Of a DNA stretch of 64,000 nucleotides, positions 26,601 through 34,673 are shown piece after piece. This DNA comes from Flavobacterium sp. CFS9. Its GTDB lineage: Bacteria > Bacteroidota > Bacteroidia > Flavobacteriales > Flavobacteriaceae. The number at the start of each line of letters is the position of its first letter. The first letter of the stretch is position 1. Under the pieces are notes generated by a model. The model was not told the DNA's origin. It made no database searches and was given only the letters and a program-made list of their open reading frames with translations. A program made the translations under genes and the position numbers. The stretch is taken from positions 2,418,001 to 2,482,000 of the forward strand of contig NZ_AP031573.1 of NCBI RefSeq assembly GCF_041154745.1, given 5' to 3'.

Positions 26601-29321
26601 GAAGAATGGGGACGCTATTTGATACGCGTTGCCGATCACACAGACGGACACGCAACTGCTTTAACCGTAAATATTGACTGGCCAATCTGGTCCGGAAAAA
26701 CCCGTAACAGAGATGCATCTACAGCCAATATGCTGGTATTCTCTACCGATAAGAAAAATTATGCTGTAGGCGAAAAAGCACAGATCTCTTTTCCTTCCAG
26801 TGAAGGAGGCCGCGCTTTGATCTCGATCGAAAATGGTTCAAAAGTAGTACAGACTATCTGGGCTAAAACCAAACAGGGAGAAACTAAAGTCGAAATTCCG
26901 ATTACGGCAGCAATGGCACCAAACGTATATTTTAACATCACACTTTTGCAGCCACACGCTTCAACTAAAAACGATTCACCTATTCGTATGTATGGAATTG
27001 TTCCGATAGAAGTGGTGGATAAAAATACCATTTTAGCACCGACGCTCTCCATGCCGGATGTTTTAAAACCGGAGCAGACTTTTACCGTAAAAGTGGGAGA
27101 GAAAACCGGAAAAGAAATGACCTATACCATTGCAGTTGTAGATGAGGGACTTTTAGATTTAACCCGTTTTAAAACGCCAAATGCCTGGGACAGTTTTTAT
27201 GTGCGTGAAGCTTTAGGAGTTAAAACCTGGGACATTTACGATGATGTGATCGGAGCATACGGAGGAAAAATAAATCAAATCTTTAGTATTGGTGGAGATC
27301 AGGATTTAGGAGGCGGCAAAGCCAAAAAGGCCAACCGATTTAAACCTGTAGTATTGTATTACGGACCATTCAAATTAGAAAAAGGTCAAACGAAAGCACA
27401 TCAGTTAAAATTGCCTAAATATATTGGTTCGGTTCGTACGATGGTCGTTGCAGGTGATGCGAATACAAGTGCCTACGGAAGTGTCGAAAAAGCAACTCCG
27501 GTTAAAAGTCCGCTGATGGTATTGGCTTCATTGCCTCGAAAAATATCGCCTTCAGAAAAAGTAACCATTCCGGTAACCGTTTTTGCGACCGAAAAGAATA
27601 TTAAAAAAGTAACAATTCAGCTTAGAACAAGCGGTGGACTAAAAGTAATGGGAAGTAACGCTCAAAGTCTTAATTTTGCTCAGCCTGATGAAAAAATGGC
27701 TTATTTTAATCTGGTAGTAGGTTCTGCCACCGGTATTGGAAAAGTGCAGGTAGTTGCGACATCAGGAAAAGAGAAATCAGTATATGATGTCGAGATCGAT
27801 ATGACCAATCCTAATCCGGTTACAAATACCTATACAGATGTCATTTTGCCTCCAAACAGCAGTAAAACCATTACCTGGAAGACCTTTGGAGTTTCGGGAA
27901 GCAATAAAGCCAGACTGGAAGTTTCATCAATGCCGACCATCAACCTTAACGGAAGACTGCAATATTTGATTCAGTACCCACATGGCTGTGTAGAGCAAAC
28001 CACTTCGTCTGTTTTTCCACAGTTGTTTTTAAGTGATATTGTTGATTTGGATAATACCCGAAAAGGAGTCATTCAAAAGAACATAACGGCCGGAATTAGC
28101 AAGTTGGGAAGTTTCCAATTGCCATCAGGCGGTTTAACGTATTGGCAGGGAAGTACCACTGCCGATGATTGGGGTTCTTCTTACGCCGGACATTTCCTGA
28201 TTGAAGCAGAGAAAAAAGGGTATGTTTTACCGATTAACTTTAAATCAAAATGGATTTCTTATCAGCAAAGAGAAGCCAAACAATGGCGTTTTGAACCTAA
28301 GTACGGTAATGATCTTGCTCAGGCTTACCGACTGTACACATTGGCTCTGGCTGGTAATGCAGATTTGTCTTCGATGAACAGATTGCGCGAAACAAAAGGC
28401 ATTTCAAACGAAAGTATGCTTCGTCTGGCTGCTGCCTATGTTTTGGCCGGACAGAAATCAGCAGGGCAAAATTTATTATTGCGCACCAGCATTGACAACG
28501 AGTCCAGCGAGTACAATTATTACTATTATGGATCAAACGAGAGAAACAGAGCGATGGCTTTAGAAACGATGCTGCTTTTAGGACAAAAACAAAAAGCATT
28601 CACTATGGCTTCTAAATTGGCTAAAGAAATGTCGACGAACCAATGGATGAGCACGCAAACAACTGCTTATTGCCTGTATGCCATGTCTAAATTTGCTGCG
28701 AGCAATGGACCTAAAGGAATTAATCTTCAGTTCAGTAAAAATGGAAAAGGGGAAACTATAAATACACAAAAAACAATTGCCGACAGAAGCTTAACAGTTC
28801 AGACGGGTGCCAATAGTGTTGTTCTGAAGAATCTTAAAAACAATACGGTTTACGTTAGAGTTTTAAATACCGGAATATTACCAATCGGACAGGAAAATGC
28901 TGTTCAGAGTGATGTTTCTGCCAATATTGTTTTCAAAAACAGAAAAGGAAGTGTTATTAATGTTTCGAAAATCAGTCAGGGAACCGAATTTGTGGCAGAA
29001 GTTACCGTTAGAAACCAGAGAAATGAAAGCGTTCAGAATGTGGCGCTGTCTCAAATCTTACCATCAGGATTTGAAATCGTAAATACCCGTTTCACAGATT
29101 ATGGTGATGCAGTCAATAATATTGCAGACTACATTGATATTCGCGACGACAGAACCAATTTCTATTTTGGAATGAAATCCAGAGAAACCAAAGTATTCCG
29201 AATTTTATTGAACGCGTCCTATTTAGGTAATTATTATTTACCGGGATTGCAGTGCGAAGCGATGTACGACAACACCTTCCTGGCCCGAACAAAAGGATTC
29301 TGGGTTGAGGTTGTAAAGTAA
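23652..29321 (+). CDS. Alpha-2-macroglobulin family lipoprotein (YfhM-like)
   Basis: This very large 1889-residue bacterial alpha-2-macroglobulin is a periplasmic protease trap. The GTG start opens a lipoprotein signal (FLVFCTFFIFQSC). MG-type domains follow, then the macroglobulin core (GVWRPGDNLYLSFILND), and the thioester motif CVEQ at Cys1446-Gln1449 in YPHGCVEQTTSS, so the covalent trap should be functional. Oddities are three VDSxAVV heptad repeats at ~318-338 and an acidic/tyrosine low-complexity segment at ~506-540. The penicillin-binding protein 1C gene follows, the same pairing as E. coli yfhM-pbpC, suggesting protection of the cell when peptidoglycan is breached. Confidence 0.93.
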   Translation: MKVKGLFLVFCTFFIFQSCGRKSAADFNSDFSLFKEYIVSFTGGIVSSESDIRVVLAFDKKEWKVNQELDDDLFDISPNVRGKVVALSTNTIAFIPEKKLEAGTEYQVTLNLDKLITIPKEKEKDLSKFNFTVKTIKQDFTINTEDIQSYSKDYQYLNCVLKTADNMDVETAKKLVTASQNGKDVKIKFEKQTGTAKEFRFKIDSIQRFLEASNLEIAYDGSDFDIEQKGQLDYPITGVNEFKIVKVDIPEGSNQSLLINFSEPLEKGQDFKGLVSIQNTNNLKFSTQGNVLKVYFSNTAPEKKEVPVVAEESTALAVDSSAVVVDSAAVVVDSAAVVVVQNEEPEQEAEVNLSGELLLEVFQGIESQYGKKMEANYTEKINFDQIKPNVRLVKNGTILPSSNNLKLNFEAVNLSAVDVKVYKIYKNNILQFLQYNELNGSQNLKKVAQPIAKTTLNLVESKLINPAKWNTFALDLSKIITPEPGAIYRVEFVYKKKYSLYKCETSEESSEEEEEEVDENDVNYSGNSYDDYYYDDYDWRESQDPCTGSYYYNARIATNILATDLGVIAKRGENKSYVFAVNNIVTTEPVSNARVDLYTFQQQKIATAATSSEGIATFQLNKFAYFAIVTLGDQSTYVKLDDGYSLSVSNFDVAGETLQKGLKGFIYGERGVWRPGDNLYLSFILNDASNKLPKSHPIKFRLNDPNGKTTYQTIQKTNDLNHYSFIVPTSADAPTGNWEAMISVGGAKFYKSIKIETIKPNRLKIKNNFSRKTLSSSYPNTSTLEVTWLHGAIAKNLNVEMQAKFSQQTTTFKGYEKFNFDDLVRQFSSEEINIFSGKLNENGKASVDIHPKLQGQAPGMLRAAFITKVYEEGGDFSTDVISTTYSPYKTYVGIKSPEPNKYGMLETRTNNRFDIVTVDENGRPKSVRNLEVKVYKVDWRWWWDASSDNLSNYNSSDATTSYKTFVINTDSSGKGSIQFSLTDEEWGRYLIRVADHTDGHATALTVNIDWPIWSGKTRNRDASTANMLVFSTDKKNYAVGEKAQISFPSSEGGRALISIENGSKVVQTIWAKTKQGETKVEIPITAAMAPNVYFNITLLQPHASTKNDSPIRMYGIVPIEVVDKNTILAPTLSMPDVLKPEQTFTVKVGEKTGKEMTYTIAVVDEGLLDLTRFKTPNAWDSFYVREALGVKTWDIYDDVIGAYGGKINQIFSIGGDQDLGGGKAKKANRFKPVVLYYGPFKLEKGQTKAHQLKLPKYIGSVRTMVVAGDANTSAYGSVEKATPVKSPLMVLASLPRKISPSEKVTIPVTVFATEKNIKKVTIQLRTSGGLKVMGSNAQSLNFAQPDEKMAYFNLVVGSATGIGKVQVVATSGKEKSVYDVEIDMTNPNPVTNTYTDVILPPNSSKTITWKTFGVSGSNKARLEVSSMPTINLNGRLQYLIQYPHGCVEQTTSSVFPQLFLSDIVDLDNTRKGVIQKNITAGISKLGSFQLPSGGLTYWQGSTTADDWGSSYAGHFLIEAEKKGYVLPINFKSKWISYQQREAKQWRFEPKYGNDLAQAYRLYTLALAGNADLSSMNRLRETKGISNESMLRLAAAYVLAGQKSAGQNLLLRTSIDNESSEYNYYYYGSNERNRAMALETMLLLGQKQKAFTMASKLAKEMSTNQWMSTQTTAYCLYAMSKFAASNGPKGINLQFSKNGKGETINTQKTIADRSLTVQTGANSVVLKNLKNNTVYVRVLNTGILPIGQENAVQSDVSANIVFKNRKGSVINVSKISQGTEFVAEVTVRNQRNESVQNVALSQILPSGFEIVNTRFTDYGDAVNNIADYIDIRDDRTNFYFGMKSRETKVFRILLNASYLGNYYLPGLQCEAMYDNTFLARTKGFWVEVVK

Positions 29322-29549
29322 AATATTGGGAATAGATTTTTCGCCACAACTCGAGCGATAGCGAACAGGCGAAGCAATTCACGAATCTAAATTATTATAA
29401 ATTAATTCGTGAATTCGTGACAAAAAAATAAAGTTTCCCGCAGATATTGCAGATCAGGCAGATAAAATATAATCTGCTAAATTCGCTAAATCTGCGAGAA
29501 AAAAAATTAGCGCATAACTTAGCGCCTTTGCGGTTAAATAATAAAAAGA
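29322..29549. other. Spacer between alpha-2-macroglobulin gene and pbpC, with repeats
   Basis: There is no gene here. The spacer contains a 26-base motif (29350-29375) that recurs inverted at 43388-43413 with one mismatch, an 11-bp inverted repeat AATTCACGAAT / ATTCGTGAATT (about 29376-29412), and an AATCTGC-rich imperfect repeat. These look like small dispersed repeats rather than regulatory sites. Confidence 0.5.
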
Positions 29550-31925
29550 TTGAAAAATAAATTAAAAGCGTTCCTTCAGCGCATTATAAACTGGATTAAA
29601 AAGAATAAAATAAAATCAGCAATTGCATTTGTGCTCTTGCTGATTTATTATTTCTCCATTCCCCGAACATTGTTTAAAGAGCCGTATTCAACGGTTATTG
29701 AAAGCAAGGAAGGAGAACTGCTGGGAGCCAAAATCGCTCCTGACGGACAATGGCGTTTTCCGGCACAGGACAGTGTTCCCGATAAATTCAAGAAATGTAT
29801 CGTTTATTTTGAAGACGAGTATTTCTATAAACACCCCGGTTTTAACCCGGTTGCGATGGTAAATGCTATCAAACAAAACAGAAAAGCAGGGAAAGTAGTC
29901 CGCGGAGGAAGTACATTGACACAACAAGTGATCCGATTGTCCCGAAAAGGAAAGGGAAGAACCTATTTTGAAAAATTGATCGAAATGATTCTTGCTACAC
30001 GATTGGAACTGGGCTATTCTAAGAATGAAATTCTCGAATTGTATGCGGCTCATGCCCCATTTGGAGGAAATGTTGTAGGACTCGAGATGGCTTCGTGGCG
30101 TTATTTTGGCGTGCAGTCGAATCAATTGTCATGGGCTGAAAATGCTACATTGGCCGTTTTACCCAATGCACCGAGTCTGATCTATCCCGGAAAAAATCAA
30201 ATCAAATTATTAAACAAGCGAAACCGACTCCTCCTCAAACTGCATAAAGAAGGTGTAATCGACCGGCAGACGTATGAACTTGCTATTGAAGAACCTTTGC
30301 CTCAAAAGCCATATGATTTGCCGCAAATAGCGCCGCATTTATTGCAAAGAGCTGCTAAAGATCAGGAAGGGACACGAGTAAAGACAACAATCGATTATGC
30401 ATTGCAAAACAGAGTCAATCAAATTGCGAGATATTATTACAATCAATACAGGCAGAACGAAGTACACAATCTGGCGATTCTGGTCATTGATGTTTCCAAT
30501 CGAAATGTAATCAGCTACGTTGGGAATGCTCCAACCGATAAAGATCATCAAAAGGACGTTGACATTATCGATGCGCCCAGAAGTACAGGAAGTATTCTGA
30601 AACCTCTTTTGTACGCCGGAATGCTTGACGATGGGGAGTTATTGCCAAATACTTTGGTTGCCGATATTCCAACACAGATTGCCGGATATACTCCGCAGAA
30701 TTTTAATCTGACTTTTGACGGAGCAGTTCCGGCACACCGGGCTTTAGCGCGTTCTCTGAATATCCCGTCGGTTCTGATGCTGCAGGAGTTTGGCGTGAAT
30801 AAATTTTATGAGGAATTGCAGAAGTTTAAATTGAAGGACATCAATAAAACACCTGATCATTACGGATTGTCACTTATTTTAGGAGGCGCCGAAAGTAATT
30901 TGTGGGATTTATGCAGAACTTACGCGAATTTGTCTTCCACATTAAATTATTATGTTAAGAATCAGGCAAAATACCGAACGAATGAATTCACAGATTTAAA
31001 TTATAAAAACGATTTTGAACCCGATTTTGGCTCCGAAAGTGATCAGAAGAACATCTTGGGTGCCGGATCAATTTGGGCGGCTTATAATGCCATGGAAGAA
31101 GTTAACAGGCCCGAAGGAGATGAGGCTTGGAAATTTTATGACAGCTCTCTTAAAATTGCCTGGAAAACCGGAACCAGTTTTGGTAATCGTGATGCCTGGG
31201 CAATTGGTACAAATTCAAGATATGTAGTGGGAATCTGGGTTGGGAATGCAACAGGTGAGGGCAGGCCAACCTTAACCGGAGTTACAAGTGCCGCGCCAAT
31301 TTTATTTGATGTTTTTAATTTGCTGCCAAGACAAAGATGGTTTCAAACACCTTATAAAGATTTAGCAGAGGTTGAGGTATGTCGTTTAAGTGGTTATTTA
31401 GCCAAAGATGGCTGTCCGAAAATAAAACAATGGGTTCCCAAAAAAGGAAAATCGACCAGTGTTTGTCCGTATCATAAAACCGTTCATCTGGATATAACCG
31501 GACAATTTCAGGTAAACAGCAGTTGTGAGAGTATTGATAATATTGTGACTAAAAACTGGTTTGTTTTGCCTCCGGTTATGGCATGGTATTACAAAAGCCA
31601 GCACATTGAATATTTGCCTTTGCCTCCGTTTAAAGAAGGCTGTGAGGGTACGCAAACCACGACTATGGATTTTATTTATCCCAAAACTAATGGTAAAATT
31701 TATTTAACCAAAGATTTTAATAGCAAAGTGCAGCCCGTGATTTTAAAAGTAGCTTATTCTGAAAGAGAGAAAGAGCTTTTTTGGTACGTGGATGATGTTT
31801 ACAAAGCCACCACAAAAACTTTTCACGAATTGCCGGTTACGCCAACTTCGGGAACGCATTACATCACAGTAGTAGATGCTTCTGGTAATGAAATCAGACG
31901 AAAAATTGAAATTGTCAGGGAATAA
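29550..31925 (+). CDS. pbpC: Penicillin-binding protein 1C (peptidoglycan glycosyltransferase/transpeptidase)
   Basis: This 791-residue bifunctional class A PBP is anchored by one N-terminal helix (~24-40). The GT51 domain has EDEYFYKHPGFNPVAM and RGGSTLTQQVIRL. The transpeptidase domain has the active-site SxxK in RSTGSILKP and the KTGTSFGNRDAW box. The C-terminal ~100 residues form the PBP1C-specific BiPBP domain (DFIYPKTNGKIYLTKDF). The start is TTG at 29550, giving MKNKLKAFLQRI; no better ATG lies upstream. It pairs with the alpha-2-macroglobulin gene, as in Proteobacteria. Confidence 0.94.
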   Translation: MKNKLKAFLQRIINWIKKNKIKSAIAFVLLLIYYFSIPRTLFKEPYSTVIESKEGELLGAKIAPDGQWRFPAQDSVPDKFKKCIVYFEDEYFYKHPGFNPVAMVNAIKQNRKAGKVVRGGSTLTQQVIRLSRKGKGRTYFEKLIEMILATRLELGYSKNEILELYAAHAPFGGNVVGLEMASWRYFGVQSNQLSWAENATLAVLPNAPSLIYPGKNQIKLLNKRNRLLLKLHKEGVIDRQTYELAIEEPLPQKPYDLPQIAPHLLQRAAKDQEGTRVKTTIDYALQNRVNQIARYYYNQYRQNEVHNLAILVIDVSNRNVISYVGNAPTDKDHQKDVDIIDAPRSTGSILKPLLYAGMLDDGELLPNTLVADIPTQIAGYTPQNFNLTFDGAVPAHRALARSLNIPSVLMLQEFGVNKFYEELQKFKLKDINKTPDHYGLSLILGGAESNLWDLCRTYANLSSTLNYYVKNQAKYRTNEFTDLNYKNDFEPDFGSESDQKNILGAGSIWAAYNAMEEVNRPEGDEAWKFYDSSLKIAWKTGTSFGNRDAWAIGTNSRYVVGIWVGNATGEGRPTLTGVTSAAPILFDVFNLLPRQRWFQTPYKDLAEVEVCRLSGYLAKDGCPKIKQWVPKKGKSTSVCPYHKTVHLDITGQFQVNSSCESIDNIVTKNWFVLPPVMAWYYKSQHIEYLPLPPFKEGCEGTQTTTMDFIYPKTNGKIYLTKDFNSKVQPVILKVAYSEREKELFWYVDDVYKATTKTFHELPVTPTSGTHYITVVDASGNEIRRKIEIVRE

Positions 31926-31966
31926 GATTTTTATAAAGAATCTAATTGCGGCTGGAAAAGTGTTTT

Positions 31967-31994
31967 TTGATTTATATCAAGATTTTTACTTTTG
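31967..31994 (+). promoter_or_regulatory. Promoter of the DUF2798 / Crp-like regulator unit
   Basis: TTG at 31967-31969 and TACTTTTG at 31987-31994 are 17 bases apart, matching the flavobacterial consensus, with the ATG of the DUF2798 gene at 32040. Confidence 0.75.
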
Positions 31995-32039
31995 GGTTTA
32001 TACACCTTTGTGTTCGATTAATATTAAATAAATTTTAAA

Positions 32040-32264
32040 ATGAACAAAAAGTATTTTAAGTACATCAACACATTGTTTGTTGTGATTCCAATGACATTAA
32101 TTATGGCATTTGTAGGTTTAATGCGGAATTATGGATTTGGTGAAGATTGGTTTTTAAAGTTTTTGAAAGCCTGGAGTGTAATGCTACCGGTTGCCTATAT
32201 TGCAGCCTTTGTTATTATTCCAAACGCCAGAAAACTGGCAGAAAAGACAACTGCAGGATCTTAA
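32040..32264 (+). CDS. DUF2798 family small membrane protein
   Basis: This 74-residue protein has two hydrophobic helices (about 10-28 and 42-60) joined by RNYGFGEDWFLKFLKAW, and a charged C-terminus. The pattern VVIPMTLIMAFVGL ... WSVMLPVAYIAAFVIIPNARKLA is typical of DUF2798. Its function is unknown. It precedes a Crp-family regulator by 43 bases on the same strand behind a good promoter, so the regulator may control this small membrane protein and itself. Confidence 0.82.
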   Translation: MNKKYFKYINTLFVVIPMTLIMAFVGLMRNYGFGEDWFLKFLKAWSVMLPVAYIAAFVIIPNARKLAEKTTAGS

Positions 32265-32307
32265 TCTGCAGTATGTTTTTAGGTTTACAATTAGAAGAAA
32301 TTAAGAA

Positions 32308-32880
32308 ATGAAAGAACAGCTCGCAAATTATATCAAAAGTATTATTACGGTTACCGAGGAAGAGTTGGTCGTAATTCTTTCTTATTTTAAATCTTTAACC
32401 GCAAAAAAGAATGAACCGTTAGTGGTTCATGGGCAAACCAACCAACGAAGTTTTTTTGTTGGTTCTGGTTGTTTGCGAATCTATTTTATTACAGAAGACG
32501 GACAGGAAGCAACGAGATATCTCGCGTTCGAGAATAATTTTGCGACTGCATTGTGCAGTTTTATTTCAAACGAGCCGTCTTTAGAATTTATTCAGGCCTT
32601 AGAAACTACAGAACTGCTATACATTTCGAGTAGCGATTTTTATCATCTGTTGGAAGTTATTCCGGCTTGGGAGAAGTTTTATCGCCATTATTTAGAAAAA
32701 GCGTATGTAAACAATACCAACAGGCTTATGTCTTTCCTGACTCTTGATGCAACAGAAAGATACAAACAGCTGATGAGTATAAATCCCCAAATTATTCAGC
32801 GTTTACCCAATCGGATAGTAGCCACTTACCTGAATATTTCACAGGAAACATTAAGCAGACTAAAATCTAATCGTTACTAA
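32308..32880 (+). CDS. Crp/Fnr family transcriptional regulator
   Basis: This 190-residue protein has a cyclic-nucleotide-binding-like beta-barrel at ~15-120 (FFVGSGCLRIYFITEDGQEATRYLAFENNF) and a C-terminal winged helix with a short recognition helix (NRIVATYLNISQETLSRLKS). There are no Fnr-type cysteines, and the phosphate-binding cassette of true CRP is not conserved, so cAMP binding is doubtful. Such small Crp-like regulators are common in Bacteroidota. It is likely co-transcribed with the DUF2798 gene. The target genes are unknown. Confidence 0.88.
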   Translation: MKEQLANYIKSIITVTEEELVVILSYFKSLTAKKNEPLVVHGQTNQRSFFVGSGCLRIYFITEDGQEATRYLAFENNFATALCSFISNEPSLEFIQALETTELLYISSSDFYHLLEVIPAWEKFYRHYLEKAYVNNTNRLMSFLTLDATERYKQLMSINPQIIQRLPNRIVATYLNISQETLSRLKSNRY

Positions 32881-32904
32881 ATTTTTACAAGATTATTGTG
32901 TGTG

Positions 32905-32975
32905 CGTGCCCGGCTGAGCGAAGTCGAAGCCCTTTTTTGATGAGAAAGTCTTCGACTTCGCTCAGATGGACATTC
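32905..32975. terminator. Bidirectional hairpin between convergent crp-like and hipA genes
   Basis: CTGAGCGAAGTCGAAG and CTTCGACTTCGCTCAG form a perfect 16-bp stem between two convergent genes, with T-rich sequence on either side. It is one of the dispersed GACTTCGCTCAG repeats of this genome, here placed where a two-way terminator is needed. Confidence 0.6.
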
Positions 32976-32996
32976 GATTTTTTTCGAAAAATGGGA

Positions 32997-34217
32997 TTAA
33001 ATTAATAAATTGCTTTTTATTAGTTTAACAGAGGTTCTGCTGATATCTAAAGAACAAGCAGTTTTTTCGAACATACTTAAGGATTGACTTACTTCTTCAA
33101 AAATTTGATTGGCATTTTTAACACCAAAATGTTTCGCTAATTCATGTAGCTGCTTTAGTCCGGGGTTTTTACTTTCTCCGGCTACAGTTGTACTATGAAG
33201 TCCGTACAAAGAATTAGAAAAAGTCAGATCATAAGCAGGTGAAAATTTCCAATCTCCGTTTTTATTCATCAGAAAAGAGAAATTTTTACTATGATCGTCC
33301 CTGTTATGTGCTAAAACATTAAAAGCAGCCAGTCGTAATACTTTGGCATAGGCATTAAAGTCTTTTTCTAGTATAAATGCGCAATCCATTAAATGTCCGT
33401 AATCTAAAGCGCTCATTCTGTAGTTGTCATGTAATAATCCTGACGCAGAGTGAAGGTGGATTTTTTCATTCTTTATTCTGTCAAAACGCTTACAGCCAAA
33501 AAAATAATTACCTTTTTTACTTTTGAATAAACGAAATTCGTTGACTTCAATTCCTGCATTTTGCGCCATTTTATTGTATGCGTATTCAATTAATGCGATG
33601 TCAGGCAAATCATTAGAAGAAGGAAATTTAATGATCCAATGTTCGAAATCATCCGGTAAATCAGATTTTCCATAAAATAATTGTTCCGTTTTGGAATTGA
33701 AGCCGACTAAGATTTTGGGTCTCGCTCCACCGGAAGAGCCTCCAAGTTGAAACAATTCGTCTATTATTTCCTCAGAAGTTCCGTTTAAAATAGTTGTTAT
33801 TTCATCTGAAATATGATCTAAATCAATATTGTTTGAAAGACCGTTTGTATTTTTATGTTCAGGTTCATAAGAAATAGCTCCAATACTATTATTATCTATA
33901 AAAGTTAATCGGTCTAATGCCGTTATATTATTTAAGCTGATTCCTGCAGAGAGTAATTTCCTGTCAAGCAGCAATCTCCCCCATCTATCAGGAAGAGAAT
34001 CAGAGAAAACACCAAAAAGCCCGTCAAAATGAAGTTCATTCGGAGTGAGAATTTCTCGGGATAATTTCATTTTAAAAGGTGAGATTTCTAAACCGCTTTC
34101 TATAAAATCGGGATGATATTTGAAATAGATTTTATTTTTATTTTGCACTAAATCACCTATTTCTGTTTTATTGCTTCCAAGATTTAAAAAAGCTTTTACT
34201 TTTGAAGTGTTTTCCAT
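32997..34217 (-). CDS. hipA: HipA-family serine/threonine kinase toxin
   Basis: This 406-residue toxin belongs to a type II toxin-antitoxin pair; in E. coli HipA phosphorylates glutamyl-tRNA synthetase and causes growth arrest and persistence. The N-terminal HipA domain includes GLFGVFSDSLPDRWGRLLL. The glycine-rich loop GGSSGGARPKI with the candidate autophosphorylated serine is at residues 161-162. The catalytic loop AHNRDDHSKNFSF (around residue 305) and FSPAYDLTFS metal-binding loop are both intact, so the kinase should be active. The antitoxin gene precedes it with a 2-base gap. Confidence 0.92.
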   Translation of the reverse strand: MENTSKVKAFLNLGSNKTEIGDLVQNKNKIYFKYHPDFIESGLEISPFKMKLSREILTPNELHFDGLFGVFSDSLPDRWGRLLLDRKLLSAGISLNNITALDRLTFIDNNSIGAISYEPEHKNTNGLSNNIDLDHISDEITTILNGTSEEIIDELFQLGGSSGGARPKILVGFNSKTEQLFYGKSDLPDDFEHWIIKFPSSNDLPDIALIEYAYNKMAQNAGIEVNEFRLFKSKKGNYFFGCKRFDRIKNEKIHLHSASGLLHDNYRMSALDYGHLMDCAFILEKDFNAYAKVLRLAAFNVLAHNRDDHSKNFSFLMNKNGDWKFSPAYDLTFSNSLYGLHSTTVAGESKNPGLKQLHELAKHFGVKNANQIFEEVSQSLSMFEKTACSLDISRTSVKLIKSNLLI

Positions 34218-34219
34218 AA

Positions 34220-34498
34220 TTACAGTTTAAATAATTTTTCAATTTCTTTTAAATCTGCATCAATTTTAAATATAGAATTGAAATCCTCTAAGCGATCAAA
34301 GAGATGAGCAAGTTTTAATAGAGATTCTAATGAGATTTGTCCGGTTTGCTCGAAACGTTTGATGCTTCCCAAGGAAACCCCTGATTTATTGGCTAATTCA
34401 GATTGTGCTATTTTTTTGCTTTTTCTGAATTTTTTGAATCGCCCGGCTAATTCACTTTGAACCTGACTAGGTATTTTATTGATGGAATAATTTTTCAT
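34220..34498 (-). CDS. hipB: HipB-like XRE antitoxin / autorepressor
   Basis: This 92-residue protein has an XRE helix-turn-helix at ~20-75 (KSKKIAQSELANKSGVSLGSIKRFEQTGQISLESLLKLAHLF). It is the expected antitoxin and DNA-binding autorepressor of the downstream kinase and is placed first in the operon. Two similar palindromes lie directly upstream (34502-34517 and 34543-34558) and are likely its operators. The acidic C-terminal tail may contact HipA. Confidence 0.9.
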   Translation of the reverse strand: MKNYSINKIPSQVQSELAGRFKKFRKSKKIAQSELANKSGVSLGSIKRFEQTGQISLESLLKLAHLFDRLEDFNSIFKIDADLKEIEKLFKL

Positions 34499-34501
34499 TT
34501 A

Positions 34502-34517
34502 GGATAAAATATTAGCT
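34502..34517. promoter_or_regulatory. Putative HipB operator O1
   Basis: GGATAAAATATTAGCT is an imperfect palindrome 4 bases upstream of the hipB start codon. It matches the better palindrome at 34543-34558 at 13 of 16 positions. Confidence 0.5.
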
Positions 34518-34542
34518 AAATATACAAAAAATATACAATAAT

Positions 34543-34558
34543 GGATAATATATTATCT
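34543..34558. promoter_or_regulatory. Putative HipB operator O2
   Basis: GGATAATATATTATCT contains the perfect 14-bp palindrome GATAATATATTATC (34544-34557). Its centre is 41 bp, close to four helical turns, from the centre of O1, so two HipB dimers could bind the same DNA face across the hipBA promoter. Confidence 0.6.
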
Positions 34559-34633
34559 ATTATTTGTTTGGAGGCGTATTTAGGATGTCATATTTGTTTA
34601 ATTAGGCTTATAGTTATAGGTTGATTAAATGCA

Positions 34634-34670
34634 CAAAAAAACCGCCAGTCTTTCGAAAGGCGGTTTTTGT
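34634..34670 (-). terminator. Intrinsic terminator of rng
   Basis: AAAAACCGCC and GGCGGTTTTT form the stem. On the minus strand a run of seven T follows. It lies directly after the rng stop codon. Confidence 0.9.
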
Positions 34671-34673
34671 TTT

